NCBI GenBank assembly: GCA_934445035.1
Contig: CAKSDI010000005.1
Span: 1 to 64,000 of the forward strand
DNA: 64,000 nt
Source: an uncultured Eubacteriales bacterium
GTDB lineage: Bacteria; Bacillota; Clostridia; Oscillospirales; Acutalibacteraceae
Reading direction: 5' to 3'
Shown here: piece after piece, positions 8,325-17,321 of the stretch
How the letters are laid out: the number at the start of each line of letters is the position of its first letter
How positions within the stretch are numbered: position 1 is the stretch's first letter
Program-made: the position numbers and the translations under genes
Notes under the pieces: model-generated
Databases searched by the model: none
Told to the model about the DNA's origin: nothing
The model's input: only the letters and a program-made list of their open reading frames with translations

Positions 8325-8353
8325 ATTATAATATATATTCTTCTAAAAGGCAA
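8325..8353 (-). promoter_or_regulatory. Promoter of the DUF951-prfA operon
   Basis: On the minus strand: TTGCCT (8353-8348), 17-bp spacer, TATAAT (8330-8325), about 24 bp ahead of the first start codon. Confidence 0.7.
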
Positions 8354-8362
8354 TAGCAAGAC

Positions 8363-8391
8363 TTGAATAAAATTAGATTTTGGTGTAAAAT
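8363..8391 (+). promoter_or_regulatory. Promoter of yhaO-yhaN
   Basis: TTGAAT (8363-8368), 17-bp spacer, TAAAAT (8386-8391), divergent from the DUF951 promoter and about 28 bp ahead of the start codon. Confidence 0.6.
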
Positions 8392-8419
8392 AAATTTAAA
8401 TTTCTGAGGTGTTAAAATA

Positions 8420-9556
8420 ATGGAAAGAATTAAAATTATGCATTGCGCCGATCTTCATTTGGGAGCGGAGGAAAATCTGCTGAAATCGCAGAGCAAAAGC
8501 CGTCGTTTTGAAACTTTGCTCACATTTGAAAGAGCAATAAAAGAGGCGCAGAAAAGAGAAGTTAAAATAGTTCTTATTGCAGGCGATCTGCTTGATTCAA
8601 ACTATATTGAAGAAGAGTTTGTTTCAGGGATATTCAGCGCGGTAAAGTCCGCCAAAGATATGGAGTTCGTTTTTTCTGCGGGAAATCACGATCCTTTAAA
8701 CTATTCTTCTCCTTTTTTAAAAATATCCGATATTCCTGATAATTTTCATATTCTTTCAACCTCGGGTGAGAACATTAAGTTTGAAGATCTTAAAACCTGC
8801 GTTTTCGGCAGTTCTTTTAAAGAAGCTTTTTCAAGCGAGCCTTTATTTATTCCCGTTGATATCGATGATGAGCATATTAATATTATGTGCGTTCACGGAG
8901 AGCTTTCGGGAGCAAAGGGCGGAAATTATAATTCTATTACAGAGAGCGACATTGCAAATTCCAAGGCTGACTATGCGGCGCTCGGTCATATCCACAAAAG
9001 GAGCGATATTTTAAGAGCCGGCAACACTTTTTATGCCTACAGCGGCTCTATAGAGGGTCACGGTTTTGATGAAACAGGTGAAAAAGGCGTTTATATCGGA
9101 GAGATAGGAAAGAGATACTGCGATCTTGAATTTGTAAGCGTAGCTCTAAGAGAATATGTTTATTTAAAAGCGGATATTTCCGAGGCTTTAGACGAGCGCA
9201 GTGCTGCGGAAATAATTTTAAATAAATTAAATTGCGAATTCGGCTTAAATTATGAAAAAAATCTTTATAAGATAGATCTTACAGGCAGTATCGGGGAAGA
9301 AGTAAGGCTGAACTTAGATGAGATCACGGTAAGGCTTAAAGAAAAGCTTTATTTTGTAAAGCTTCGCGATAAAACCGAAACTAAAACGGATCTAAAGCTT
9401 TTATCTAATGAAAACACATTAAAGGGCAAATTTGTAAAAAAAATGCTTGAAATGATCGAGTCGGCTGATGGTAATGAAAAAGAGCTGTACGAAGCGGCGC
9501 TTAATATCGGGCTTAAAGCATTTACGCAAGAGGTAAAGTTTAATGAAGATCAATGA
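8420..9556 (+). CDS. yhaO: YhaO-like metallophosphoesterase (DNA repair nuclease family)
   Basis: A 378-aa SbcD/Mre11-like calcineurin-type phosphoesterase. All metal-site motifs are present: HCADLHLGA, LIAGDLLDS, SAGNHDPL, VHGEL and LGHIHKR. Such nucleases act with a Rad50/SbcC-like ATPase at DNA ends. The next gene encodes that partner and overlaps by 14 bp, so the two are translationally coupled. The YhaO/YhaN naming follows the Bacillus pair; it differs from SbcCD in the much shorter ATPase. Confidence 0.88.
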   Translation: MERIKIMHCADLHLGAEENLLKSQSKSRRFETLLTFERAIKEAQKREVKIVLIAGDLLDSNYIEEEFVSGIFSAVKSAKDMEFVFSAGNHDPLNYSSPFLKISDIPDNFHILSTSGENIKFEDLKTCVFGSSFKEAFSSEPLFIPVDIDDEHINIMCVHGELSGAKGGNYNSITESDIANSKADYAALGHIHKRSDILRAGNTFYAYSGSIEGHGFDETGEKGVYIGEIGKRYCDLEFVSVALREYVYLKADISEALDERSAAEIILNKLNCEFGLNYEKNLYKIDLTGSIGEEVRLNLDEITVRLKEKLYFVKLRDKTETKTDLKLLSNENTLKGKFVKKMLEMIESADGNEKELYEAALNIGLKAFTQEVKFNEDQ

Positions 9557-11858
9557 TATTTACATAGGCGCTTTCGGGAAACTGAAGGATTTTTCGCTTG
9601 AATTCGGCGGAAATATGAATGTGATCTACGGCGAGAATGAAAACGGGAAAACCACCGTGATGAACTTTATAAAAATGATGTTTTACGGCTCGAATTCAAG
9701 GTCGCAGAAAATTATGCCGGCTAGAACAAAATATCTTCCCTGGAGCGGAGAAAGAGCGGGAGGAAGAATTAATTTTGAGCATGAAAACCAAAGGTATACT
9801 TTAGAAAGGATATTCGGAAAAACCGATTCAAGCGACAGCGTTACTCTTAAAAACCGCGATACAGGCGAAATTTTAACTACCGACAGAGAAATAGGAAAAA
9901 CCTTTTTCGGGTTAAGCGCGCAGGCTTTTGAAAGAAGCCTTTTTACCGATTCTTCCGATTTTTCTCACGACGCCTTTGCTGAGGACGAGCTTAATACAAA
10001 GCTATCGAATATTTTATCTACGGGCGATGATGAAAGCTCCTGCAAAAAAGTGGAGGAAAATATCTCTAAGGCTCTGCTTAAGCTTATATCCAAAAATAAT
10101 AAAAACGGCGCCATAAGGGAAAGAGAAAAGAAAACGGCGGAGCTTGAAGACGAGTATTTCGCAAGCCTAAATGCGGTAAAGAGCAGAATGGAAGAAGAAA
10201 AAGAGCTTGAAGATCTAAGTGATAAAATAAATAATTTAAGATCGGAAATAAGCAAAACAGAGGCTCTTATTCAAAAATCCGAAGAATTAAAAGAAAATCT
10301 TAAAATCAGTCAGTTTGTTACTGCGAGGGAAGAGCTTGAAGATTATAAGCGAAAAGCCGCTTTTTCAGACGGCACACTTTTAGACCGTGAATATGAAAAA
10401 AACATAAGAGATCTTGAAAATGAAATTTTAAATAAAAAAAGCAAATGCGAAAATCTCAAATCAGACATTGAAAATTTGAGCGGACAGCTAAAAAATATCA
10501 ATGAAGAAAGCGAAGGCTCAAAAGAGCTTTCTGCAATTGAACAAGAAAACGCGGAGCTTTTAAAAAGAAGAGAAGCGACAGACGAAAAAGAGCTGAAACT
10601 AAGCGAAGATATAGGCTCTCTTGAAGCGGAACTTAAATCTTCATCGGGTAAAAGAGAACTTAATAAGCCGTTGTTTTTTGCAGGAATTTTATTGTGCCTA
10701 TTAGGTATAGGACTGACATTTGTAATAAAAGCCCTTGGAATTGCCGCGCTTATTCTGGGCTTTGCGGGATTTATGATATCTCTTTTTATCTCGCTTTTGC
10801 CGGATAAAAAATATCAGGAAAAGCAGGATAAATACCGCGAACTATTATCGCTTTCTTCAAGTCTTAAAAATCACAGATCGGATATTTCCGAAAGAATTAC
10901 CCGAAATAATGAAAAGATTTTTGAGCTTTCGAGAAAAAGCGACCGCTCGCAGATAAACTTAAGCGAAAAGAAAAATTCTTTAAATAATCTGCGAGAATCT
11001 TTAAAAGCCGAAGAAAAAGCTTTAAGCGAGCTTATTTTAAAAGAAAAAGAATTAAAATCAAATGCAAAATGTCCGGATAATATTAAACTTTCCGATTATC
11101 TTGCCGATATATTAAGCGGACTTGAAAAGCTTAAAACCAAAGAAGAGCTTTATAAAAAAGAAGCGGGCGATATATCTTATGAAGAGGCATTAAAAAGAGC
11201 GGAAGCGGTGAGAAATGAAGATATCGCTGATATAACACAGCTTAAAGAAAAGCTAAAAGCTCAAAATCAGCTTTTAAATTCGCTTACAGGCAGTTTCAAT
11301 GCGCAAAAAAGCGGAATTTCGGAAAGATATTCGAGAGTAAGAGAACCCGAAAATATTAAAAGAGAAATTGAAGAGCAAAAGGCGGCGCTTTTAGCCGAGT
11401 ATGATTTTTACAATGCGGGAACGCTTGCTTTAAAAACAATTAACGAGTGCTTTGCGGAAATAAGGGGCGGTTACGGCGGAAAATTGGAAGAGAAAGCACA
11501 GGAAATATTAAGCTTGCTTACAAACGGGAAATACAGTAAACTTTCTGTCGATAAAACCTTAGAGCCCGAGGCGGAGGGCGAGGTTTTCGGACTTAGAAAA
11601 ATAGATTATTTCAGCAGCGGAACTATCGATCAGATTTATTTAAGCTTAAGGCTCGCGGTTTCTTCTATGATAAGTTTAAACGGACCGCTGCCTGTTTTCC
11701 TAGATGACTGCCTTTCAAATTACGACGATCAAAGAACGCAAAACGCAATAAAAGCGCTTAAAAATTTTTCTGAAAATTCGCAGGTGATACTTTTTACCTG
11801 CCACAAAAATATTGCGGAAATTGCAGAAAAAGAAAATATAAAAGTCTTAAATTTTTAA
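9543..11858 (+). CDS. yhaN: YhaN-like SMC/Rad50-type ATPase with membrane hairpin
   Basis: A 771-aa AAA ATPase. The N-terminal half-domain has the P-loop YGENENGKTT (about 29-38); then come long coiled coils rich in E, K and L. Two adjacent hydrophobic segments (about 376-419) sit at the apex of the coiled coil where SbcC has its zinc hook. The C-terminal half has the signature region FSSGTIDQIYLSLRLA and Walker B VFLDDCLSNYDD. It pairs with the phosphoesterase upstream. The hydrophobic hairpin implies that the arm tip is anchored in the membrane, as recorded for YhaN proteins. Confidence 0.88.
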   Translation: MKINDIYIGAFGKLKDFSLEFGGNMNVIYGENENGKTTVMNFIKMMFYGSNSRSQKIMPARTKYLPWSGERAGGRINFEHENQRYTLERIFGKTDSSDSVTLKNRDTGEILTTDREIGKTFFGLSAQAFERSLFTDSSDFSHDAFAEDELNTKLSNILSTGDDESSCKKVEENISKALLKLISKNNKNGAIREREKKTAELEDEYFASLNAVKSRMEEEKELEDLSDKINNLRSEISKTEALIQKSEELKENLKISQFVTAREELEDYKRKAAFSDGTLLDREYEKNIRDLENEILNKKSKCENLKSDIENLSGQLKNINEESEGSKELSAIEQENAELLKRREATDEKELKLSEDIGSLEAELKSSSGKRELNKPLFFAGILLCLLGIGLTFVIKALGIAALILGFAGFMISLFISLLPDKKYQEKQDKYRELLSLSSSLKNHRSDISERITRNNEKIFELSRKSDRSQINLSEKKNSLNNLRESLKAEEKALSELILKEKELKSNAKCPDNIKLSDYLADILSGLEKLKTKEELYKKEAGDISYEEALKRAEAVRNEDIADITQLKEKLKAQNQLLNSLTGSFNAQKSGISERYSRVREPENIKREIEEQKAALLAEYDFYNAGTLALKTINECFAEIRGGYGGKLEEKAQEILSLLTNGKYSKLSVDKTLEPEAEGEVFGLRKIDYFSSGTIDQIYLSLRLAVSSMISLNGPLPVFLDDCLSNYDDQRTQNAIKALKNFSENSQVILFTCHKNIAEIAEKENIKVLNF

Positions 11859-11874
11859 AGAGGTTTTAAAATTT

Positions 11875-13260
11875 ATGAAATTCAATTCCGAAAATATGTG
11901 CAAAGGACCGATCTTTAAGAATGTGGTAATTTATACGGTGCCGATCATTCTCACAGGTCTTTTGCAGTTGCTTTTCAACGCCGCGGACCTCATTGTTGTG
12001 GGCTGGTTTTCGGGAAGCGACTCCGTTGCGGCGGTGGGTGCTACATCGTCGCTTACAAATTTATTTGTAAATCTTTTTATAGGTCTTTCGCTCGGAGCGG
12101 GAGTAGCCGTAGCGCAGGGAATAGGAGCAAAAAGCAAAGAAAACACCGAAAAAGCCGTTCACACTGCGATACCCGTAGCATTAATAGGAGGAATTCTTTT
12201 AACCTTTATAGGAATTCTTCTTTCAAAGCCTATGCTTGAGGCTATGGGCACGCCCGTAGGCAAAATTCTTTCGCTTTCATCGGTTTATATGAAGATATAT
12301 TTTTCGGGTATGACATTTTTAATGCTCTATAACTTCGGCGCGGCGATCTTAAGAGCCGCGGGGGATACGAAATCACCGCTTATTTTTCTGACTGTTGCGG
12401 GAGTACTGAATGTTATATTAAATATTGTGTTTGTCGCCGCGTTTAAAATGGATGTGGCGGGAGTTGCGCTTGCAACCACAATTTCGCAGGCATTAAGCTC
12501 GTTGCTTGTTTTAAGAGAACTTATTAAAAGAAAAGATCTTATAAAGCTTGAATTTAAAAAGATACATATAAATATTCCGGCGCTTAAAAAAATTCTTGCG
12601 ATCGGAGTGCCGGCAGGACTTCAAAGCTCGCTGTTCTCAATTTCGAACGTTATAATTCAGTCTTCGGTAAATTCATTCGGCAGTGCGGCGATGTCTGGCA
12701 GCGCGGCTTCTTCAAGCATAGAGGGATTTTGCTATGTTGCGATGAACTCGTTCCAGCAGACGGCGCTCAATTTCTGCGGTCAGAATTACGGTGCGGGTAA
12801 CTTAAAGAGAGTAAAGAAAGTAACATTTGTCTGCCTTTTGACAGTTGCGGCGGTAGGACTGATCATCGGTACGGTTTCCTATGCTTTCGGCAGACCTCTT
12901 CTTGAAATTTATATCAAGGATTCGAAGTCTGCTATTGATTTCGGACTTGAAAGAATGAAATTTATTCTTGTGCCTTATTTCCTCTGCGGAATTATGGATA
13001 CTGTAACAGGATCGATGAGAGGCATAGGCTCTTCCGTTGTTCCGATGGTAATAACTATTGTCGGAGTTTGCGTAATGAGAATAGTGTGGATATTCACAGT
13101 TTTTGCAAGCCCCGAGTATCACACATTTGCAGGGCTGTTTATTTCTTATCCGATATCCTGGGCGCTCACTTTCAGTGCGGTATTTATATCGTATCTGATA
13201 GCGGTGAAGAGAAAAGAAAAAAAGTTTATAAAAGAAAAAGAGCCTCTAGGCTCCGTTTGA
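11875..13260 (+). CDS. MATE-family efflux transporter
   Basis: A 461-aa, about twelve-helix antiporter of the MATE family (NorM/DinF type), which exports drugs or metabolites using a Na+ or H+ gradient. N-terminal GPIFKNVVIYTVPIIL, LFNAADLIVVGWFSG, AGDTKSP and the internally repeated second half are characteristic. It starts 16 bp after yhaN with an AGAGG site, so it may be co-transcribed. Substrate unknown. Confidence 0.92.
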   Translation: MKFNSENMCKGPIFKNVVIYTVPIILTGLLQLLFNAADLIVVGWFSGSDSVAAVGATSSLTNLFVNLFIGLSLGAGVAVAQGIGAKSKENTEKAVHTAIPVALIGGILLTFIGILLSKPMLEAMGTPVGKILSLSSVYMKIYFSGMTFLMLYNFGAAILRAAGDTKSPLIFLTVAGVLNVILNIVFVAAFKMDVAGVALATTISQALSSLLVLRELIKRKDLIKLEFKKIHINIPALKKILAIGVPAGLQSSLFSISNVIIQSSVNSFGSAAMSGSAASSSIEGFCYVAMNSFQQTALNFCGQNYGAGNLKRVKKVTFVCLLTVAAVGLIIGTVSYAFGRPLLEIYIKDSKSAIDFGLERMKFILVPYFLCGIMDTVTGSMRGIGSSVVPMVITIVGVCVMRIVWIFTVFASPEYHTFAGLFISYPISWALTFSAVFISYLIAVKRKEKKFIKEKEPLGSV

Positions 13261-13296
13261 TGAAAGTGAAAAAACTGAAGATTTTATAGAGCTTTA

Positions 13297-13334
13297 GCCT
13301 TTCTCTCCTTTCGTCATAGGAAGGCAGGTTTTTT
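13297..13334 (+). terminator. Probable terminator after the MATE gene
   Basis: An imperfect stem GCCTT/AAGGC with a looser inner CCT/AGG pair ends in a T6 run (13329-13334). The sequence also resembles a shortened right end of the palindromic element at 23072-23235 (shared CTCTCC, TCGTC and GGAGGC/GGAAGGC elements), so it may be a decayed copy used as a terminator. Confidence 0.5.
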
Positions 13335-13368
13335 CTAACATCTAAAATCTAATATCTAATATCTAAAA
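13334..13368. repeat. Five tandem heptamers (TCTAAYA-type)
   Basis: Units read TCTAACA, TCTAAAA, TCTAATA, TCTAATA, TCTAAAA, exactly in register for 35 bp, ending where the hairpin at 13368-13398 begins. Non-coding, about 75 bp ahead of the likely mglB promoter. Confidence 0.85.
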
Positions 13369-13398
13369 TCCCGCAGTCGTTTTTTACGGCTGCGGGAT
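13368..13398. terminator. Strong GC hairpin upstream of mglB
   Basis: A stem of about 12 bp (ATCCCGCAGTCG / CGGCTGCGGGAT, one G-T pair) around a T-rich loop. No downstream T-run on the plus strand, so it is either an insulating terminator for read-through from the MATE gene or another structural element. Confidence 0.45.
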
Positions 13399-13440
13399 CT
13401 CTTTGAATAATTTTTTATACATTTTGAATAAAAAATCCCA

Positions 13441-13469
13441 TTTATCTTTCTTTATTTTGTCGCTATAAT
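13441..13469 (+). promoter_or_regulatory. Likely promoter of the mgl operon
   Basis: TATAAT at 13464-13469 with a poor -35 (TTTATC, 17-bp spacing). A weak -35 suits an activator-dependent promoter, and a 5-bp inverted repeat (ACGAC/GTCGT) lies around 13477-13495 just downstream. The YesN-type regulator at 17768 is the obvious candidate activator; this is inference. Confidence 0.4.
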
Positions 13470-13518
13470 AAAGGCAACGACAAAGGAAAGGTCGTAAATA
13501 AAGGGAGGTAAACTCAAA

Positions 13519-14580
13519 ATGAAAAAAATCATAACACTTTTACTTGCACTGGCTCTTGTTATGGGGCTTACCGCCTGCGGCGGTTCCGGATCCTCTGATA
13601 AAGGCGAAGTTTCGGTATTCTATTATACCTATTCCGACACTTACATTTCAAGCGTCAGAACTTCGATGGACAAGCTCCTTAAAAAGGCTGGAATCAAATT
13701 CCAGAATTATGACGCCAACGGCAACCAGACAACTCAGACAGAGCAGGTAACCACAGCTATTGCAAAGGGTTCCAAAGCTTTGATCGTAAATGTTGTTGAT
13801 ACAGGATCGAACGACGCCGCACAGAACATCGTTGATCTTGCAAAGGCTCAGAACATTCCGGTTATCTTCTTTAACCGCTCGGTTGAAGAAAGCGTTGTAA
13901 GCAGTTATGACAAATGCGTATTCGTAGGAACAGATTACGAAATGGCAGGTCATATGCAGGGCGAAATGATAGGCAAATATTTAGTTGAGAATTTCGATAA
14001 GGTCGATTTAAACGGCGACGGAAAAATCAGCTATGTAATGTTCAAAGGCCAGGAGGGCAATATGGAAGCTATCGCCCGCACACAGTTCGGCGTTGAAGAC
14101 GCGGACAAGGTCCTCACTGAAAATTCAAAAGAGAAGCTTTCTTTCTACGACGCTTCAAACACCAACAAATATCTTGTTGACCAGGACGGCTTATGGTCCT
14201 CGGCGGCGGCTACAAACTATATGTCCACAATACTCGCACAGTACAGCGAAGCTAATAAGAATATGGTTGAGCTTGTAATCGCCAACAACGATGAAATGGC
14301 ACTCGGCGCTATCTCCGCTTTACAGGCGGCAGGTTACAACAAGGGATCGGGCAAAACTATTCCCGTATTCGGAGTTGACGCAACCGACGCTGCGCAGTCC
14401 GCAATTAAGAACGGAAGTATGGTAGGAAGCATTAAGCAGGACGCTGAAGGAATGGCAAATGTTATAACCACGATCGCTCAGAACTTCCTCGATTCAAAAG
14501 AAAAATTCGACGGTGTTAATTCCGACGATGTAGTAGGAACCTGGAGAGTAAACATTCCTTACGCTGTTTACACAGGCTGA
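13519..14580 (+). CDS. mglB: Galactose/glucose-binding lipoprotein, MglB-like
   Basis: A 353-aa lipoprotein: signal peptide with lipobox LTAC (Cys 20), then a type I periplasmic-binding fold. The calcium-binding loop DLNGDGKISYVMFKG (about 163-177) is nearly that of enteric MglB, strongly supporting the galactose/glucose (methyl-galactoside) class. It is the extracellular receptor for the ABC transporter encoded by the next two genes. AGGGAGG lies upstream of the ATG. A strong hairpin follows the gene. Base composition is richer in GC-ending codons than its neighbours, as expected for a highly expressed gene. Confidence 0.92.
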   Translation: MKKIITLLLALALVMGLTACGGSGSSDKGEVSVFYYTYSDTYISSVRTSMDKLLKKAGIKFQNYDANGNQTTQTEQVTTAIAKGSKALIVNVVDTGSNDAAQNIVDLAKAQNIPVIFFNRSVEESVVSSYDKCVFVGTDYEMAGHMQGEMIGKYLVENFDKVDLNGDGKISYVMFKGQEGNMEAIARTQFGVEDADKVLTENSKEKLSFYDASNTNKYLVDQDGLWSSAAATNYMSTILAQYSEANKNMVELVIANNDEMALGAISALQAAGYNKGSGKTIPVFGVDATDAAQSAIKNGSMVGSIKQDAEGMANVITTIAQNFLDSKEKFDGVNSDDVVGTWRVNIPYAVYTG

Positions 14581-14595
14581 AAAAAATAAATAATA

Positions 14596-14629
14596 TTCAG
14601 ACAGGGCGGTTTTTACCGCTCTGTCTGAA
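14596..14629 (+). terminator. Intercistronic hairpin between mglB and mglA
   Basis: A 14-bp stem TTCAGACAGGGCGG / CCGCTCTGTCTGAA (one G-T pair) with a T-rich loop and no T-run after it. A stable 3' hairpin after the binding-protein gene would leave more mRNA for the receptor than for the transporter, a known pattern in sugar ABC operons. Confidence 0.6.
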
Positions 14630-14657
14630 AAATCTATAAACGGGGGAATCAATTTAT

Positions 14658-16190
14658 ATGTCAGGTACAAACAATGAAAAATTAAGATCCGACGCTCCCG
14701 TTCTGCTTCAGATGGATAATATCGAAAAAGTGTTTCCCGGAGTTAAGGCGCTCGATAAGGTAAGCCTTACCGTCAAAGCGGGAACGGTGCACGCGCTTAT
14801 GGGTGAAAACGGCGCCGGAAAATCCACGCTGATGAAATGTCTTTTCGGAGTTTACAGCAAAGACAGCGGAAACATTTATTTAAACGGCGAAGAGGTCAAC
14901 TTCAAAAATTCCAAAGAGGCGCTTGAAAACGGGGTGGCGATGGTCCACCAGGAGCTTAATCAGGCATTAAAGCGCAATGTTATGGATAATATGTGGCTGG
15001 GCAGGTTCCCGACCGTCTGCAAAGGCGTGCCGATAACGAGCGAAAAGAAAATGTACACCGCCACAAAGGAAATTTTTGAAAAGCTTGAGATCGATGTGGA
15101 TCCTAAAACGGTTATGAGCAAAATGCCGGTTTCTCAAAGGCAGATGGTTGAAATTGCCAAGGCGGTTTCTTATAACGCAAAGGTAATTGTTTTCGACGAG
15201 CCGACCTCCTCTCTTACCGAAGAAGAAGTGGAACATCTTTTTAAGATAATTAATATGCTCAAGGAAAAGGGCTGCGGAATTATTTATATTTCTCATAAAA
15301 TGAAAGAAATTCTGCGTATTTCCGACGAAGTTACGATAATGCGCGACGGAAAGTGGATAGCCACAAAAGAGGCAAAGGATCTTACCACAGATGAGATAAT
15401 AAAGCTAATGGTAGGAAGAGAGCTTACGAATATCTATCCGCCTAAGACGAATAAGGTCGGCGATGTGCTGCTTGAAGTGGACAACTTAACGGCGATGTAT
15501 TCGAAGCTCAGCGATGTTTCTTTCAAAGCGAGAAAAGGCGAGATAATAGGCGTTGCAGGACTTGACGGATCGGGCAGAAGCGAGCTTCTTGAAAATATTT
15601 TCGGAATAGCCACAAGAAAGAGCGGGACTTTAAAGCTTGACGGCAAAACGGTTAAAAACCGCAACTCGCGCGAATCCATTAAAAACGGATTTGCAATGCT
15701 CACCGAGGAGCGCAGAGCAACGGGAATTTTCGGAATTTTAAATATCCGTGAAAACGCTACGATTTCGAGCCTTGATAAATGTAAATCGGGACCTTTTGTA
15801 AGTAAATCAAAGCAAATAAAGAACACCAAGTGGTGCATTGATTCTATGCGGATAAAGACGCCCTCTCAGGAAACGAAAATAAGATCGTTATCCGGAGGAA
15901 ACCAGCAAAAGGTGATTTTAGGAAGATGGCTTCTTACGGATCCGACGGTGCTTTTGCTTGACGAGCCTACAAGAGGAATAGATGTTGGCGCGAAATATGA
16001 GATATATCAGCTTATAATCGATCTTGCAAATAAAGGAAAAACGGTTTTAATGGTTTCTTCCGAAATGCCGGAGCTTTTAGGCGTGTGCGACAGGATACTT
16101 GTTATGTCGGGCGGAAGACTTTCAGGCGAGGTTGACGCTAAAACCGCCACCCAGGAAGAAATAATGGCACTTGCCGCAAAGTATGTTTAA
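14658..16190 (+). CDS. mglA: Sugar ABC transporter ATPase, MglA-like
   Basis: A 510-aa fused double ABC ATPase of the MglA/RbsA class. The first domain has Walker [10 protein letters not shown] and Walker [12 protein letters not shown]. The second has the degenerate [11 protein letters not shown], signature LSGGNQQKV and [18 protein letters not shown], all typical of the class. It energises import by the permease encoded 12 bp downstream. Length is normal. Confidence 0.93.
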   Translation: MSGTNNEKLRSDAPVLLQMDNIEKVFPGVKALDKVSLTVKAGTVHALMGENGAGKSTLMKCLFGVYSKDSGNIYLNGEEVNFKNSKEALENGVAMVHQELNQALKRNVMDNMWLGRFPTVCKGVPITSEKKMYTATKEIFEKLEIDVDPKTVMSKMPVSQRQMVEIAKAVSYNAKVIVFDEPTSSLTEEEVEHLFKIINMLKEKGCGIIYISHKMKEILRISDEVTIMRDGKWIATKEAKDLTTDEIIKLMVGRELTNIYPPKTNKVGDVLLEVDNLTAMYSKLSDVSFKARKGEIIGVAGLDGSGRSELLENIFGIATRKSGTLKLDGKTVKNRNSRESIKNGFAMLTEERRATGIFGILNIRENATISSLDKCKSGPFVSKSKQIKNTKWCIDSMRIKTPSQETKIRSLSGGNQQKVILGRWLLTDPTVLLLDEPTRGIDVGAKYEIYQLIIDLANKGKTVLMVSSEMPELLGVCDRILVMSGGRLSGEVDAKTATQEEIMALAAKYV

Positions 16191-16202
16191 AAAAACGGAG
16201 GA

Positions 16203-17294
16203 ATGAAAATGTCTGCTGAAACTTTAAAGAAAAAGAGCAGTATAGGCGCGTGGAGGGAAAAATTCAGCAATTCTTCCGGTGCCGATAAAAGAAGAATGAT
16301 AAGCGATCTTCTTTTTAACAATGCAATGTATATAATAATTGCGGCGGCAATTATTTATATAGCGATAAGAGTACCGGCATTTCTGTCGGTATCGAGTATA
16401 GTAAATATCGTTTCTCTTACAGCCGCAAAGCTTCCGATAGCGCTTGGTATCGGCGGAGCTATCGTGCTTACGGGAACGGATATTTCCGCGGGCCGCTGCG
16501 TAGGTCTTACAGCTTGTATAGCGGCGTCGCTTTTGCAGATGACAACTTATGCAAATAAAATTTTCCCGAATCTTCCGGTTATGCCGCTTTGGGCAGTTTT
16601 GCTCATAGTAGTCGCAGTCGGAGCGGTGGTAGGACTTGTCAACGGATTTTTCGTTGCCAAATTCAAGCTTCATCCTTTTATAGTAACGCTTTCTACCCAG
16701 CTTATAGTATTCGGTCTTGTACTTATGTATCTTATGATCGGCGGAAACAACGGTCAGACTCTTTCGGGGCTTGACTCTTCTTATACAAACTTTGTAAGAG
16801 GCACTCTTTTCACGGTCGGCTCCGTAGCAGTTCCGAAATATGTGTTATATTCGGTTATACTCACGGCAATAATGTGGGTGATATGGAATAAAACAAAGTT
16901 CGGTAAAAATATGTTTGCGGTAGGCTCAAATGAAGAGGCCGCGAATGTTTCGGGAGTTAATGTTTTCAAAACTATCGTGCTTGTGTTCGTTTTAGCCGGC
17001 GTTATGTACGGTATCACAGGCTTTATTGAGGGCGCGAGAATCGCTTCCTGCTCGGCTAACACAGGTCTTAACTATGAGTCCGACGCCATAGCCGCCTGCG
17101 TTATCGGAGGAGTTTCCTTTGTAGGAGGCACAGGTAAGATAAGCGGTATCGTTATCGGAGTTTTCCTGCTCCAGATAATCTTTGTCGGACTTAACTTCCT
17201 TTCTGTAGACGCTAATATGCTCTATGTAATAAAAGGTCTTATAATCCTCGTTGCGTGCGCTATCGATATGAGAAAATATCTTGCCCGCAAGTAA
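16203..17294 (+). CDS. mglC: Sugar ABC transporter permease, MglC-like
   Basis: A 363-aa membrane protein of the RbsC/MglC permease family with about eight to ten helices. Conserved stretches include GIGGAIVLTGTDISAGRCVG, GLVNGFFVAKFKLHPFIVTL and GGVSFVGGTGKISG. The calcium-site binding protein upstream points to galactose/glucose. It carries a longer than usual hydrophilic N-terminus (about 40 residues, LKKKSSIGAWREKFSNSSG region). RBS GGAGG sits before the ATG. Confidence 0.92.
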   Translation: MKMSAETLKKKSSIGAWREKFSNSSGADKRRMISDLLFNNAMYIIIAAAIIYIAIRVPAFLSVSSIVNIVSLTAAKLPIALGIGGAIVLTGTDISAGRCVGLTACIAASLLQMTTYANKIFPNLPVMPLWAVLLIVVAVGAVVGLVNGFFVAKFKLHPFIVTLSTQLIVFGLVLMYLMIGGNNGQTLSGLDSSYTNFVRGTLFTVGSVAVPKYVLYSVILTAIMWVIWNKTKFGKNMFAVGSNEEAANVSGVNVFKTIVLVFVLAGVMYGITGFIEGARIASCSANTGLNYESDAIAACVIGGVSFVGGTGKISGIVIGVFLLQIIFVGLNFLSVDANMLYVIKGLIILVACAIDMRKYLARK

Positions 17295-17321
17295 TTTTAA
17301 AAAAAGAGCGGTGGATCCAAA

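Noticed and set aside
13334..13368. CRISPR array
   Set aside because: Repeats are 7 bp and directly contiguous, without spacers. No CRISPR-like repeat-spacer pattern or cas gene was seen anywhere in the window.
15434..15838. 134-codon open frame antisense to mglA
   Set aside because: Lies entirely within the second ATPase domain, no RBS and no recognisable motif.
16224..16673. 149-codon open frame antisense to mglC
   Set aside because: Cys/Tyr/Arg-rich translation without family resemblance, no RBS, and full overlap with a clear permease gene; a shadow frame.
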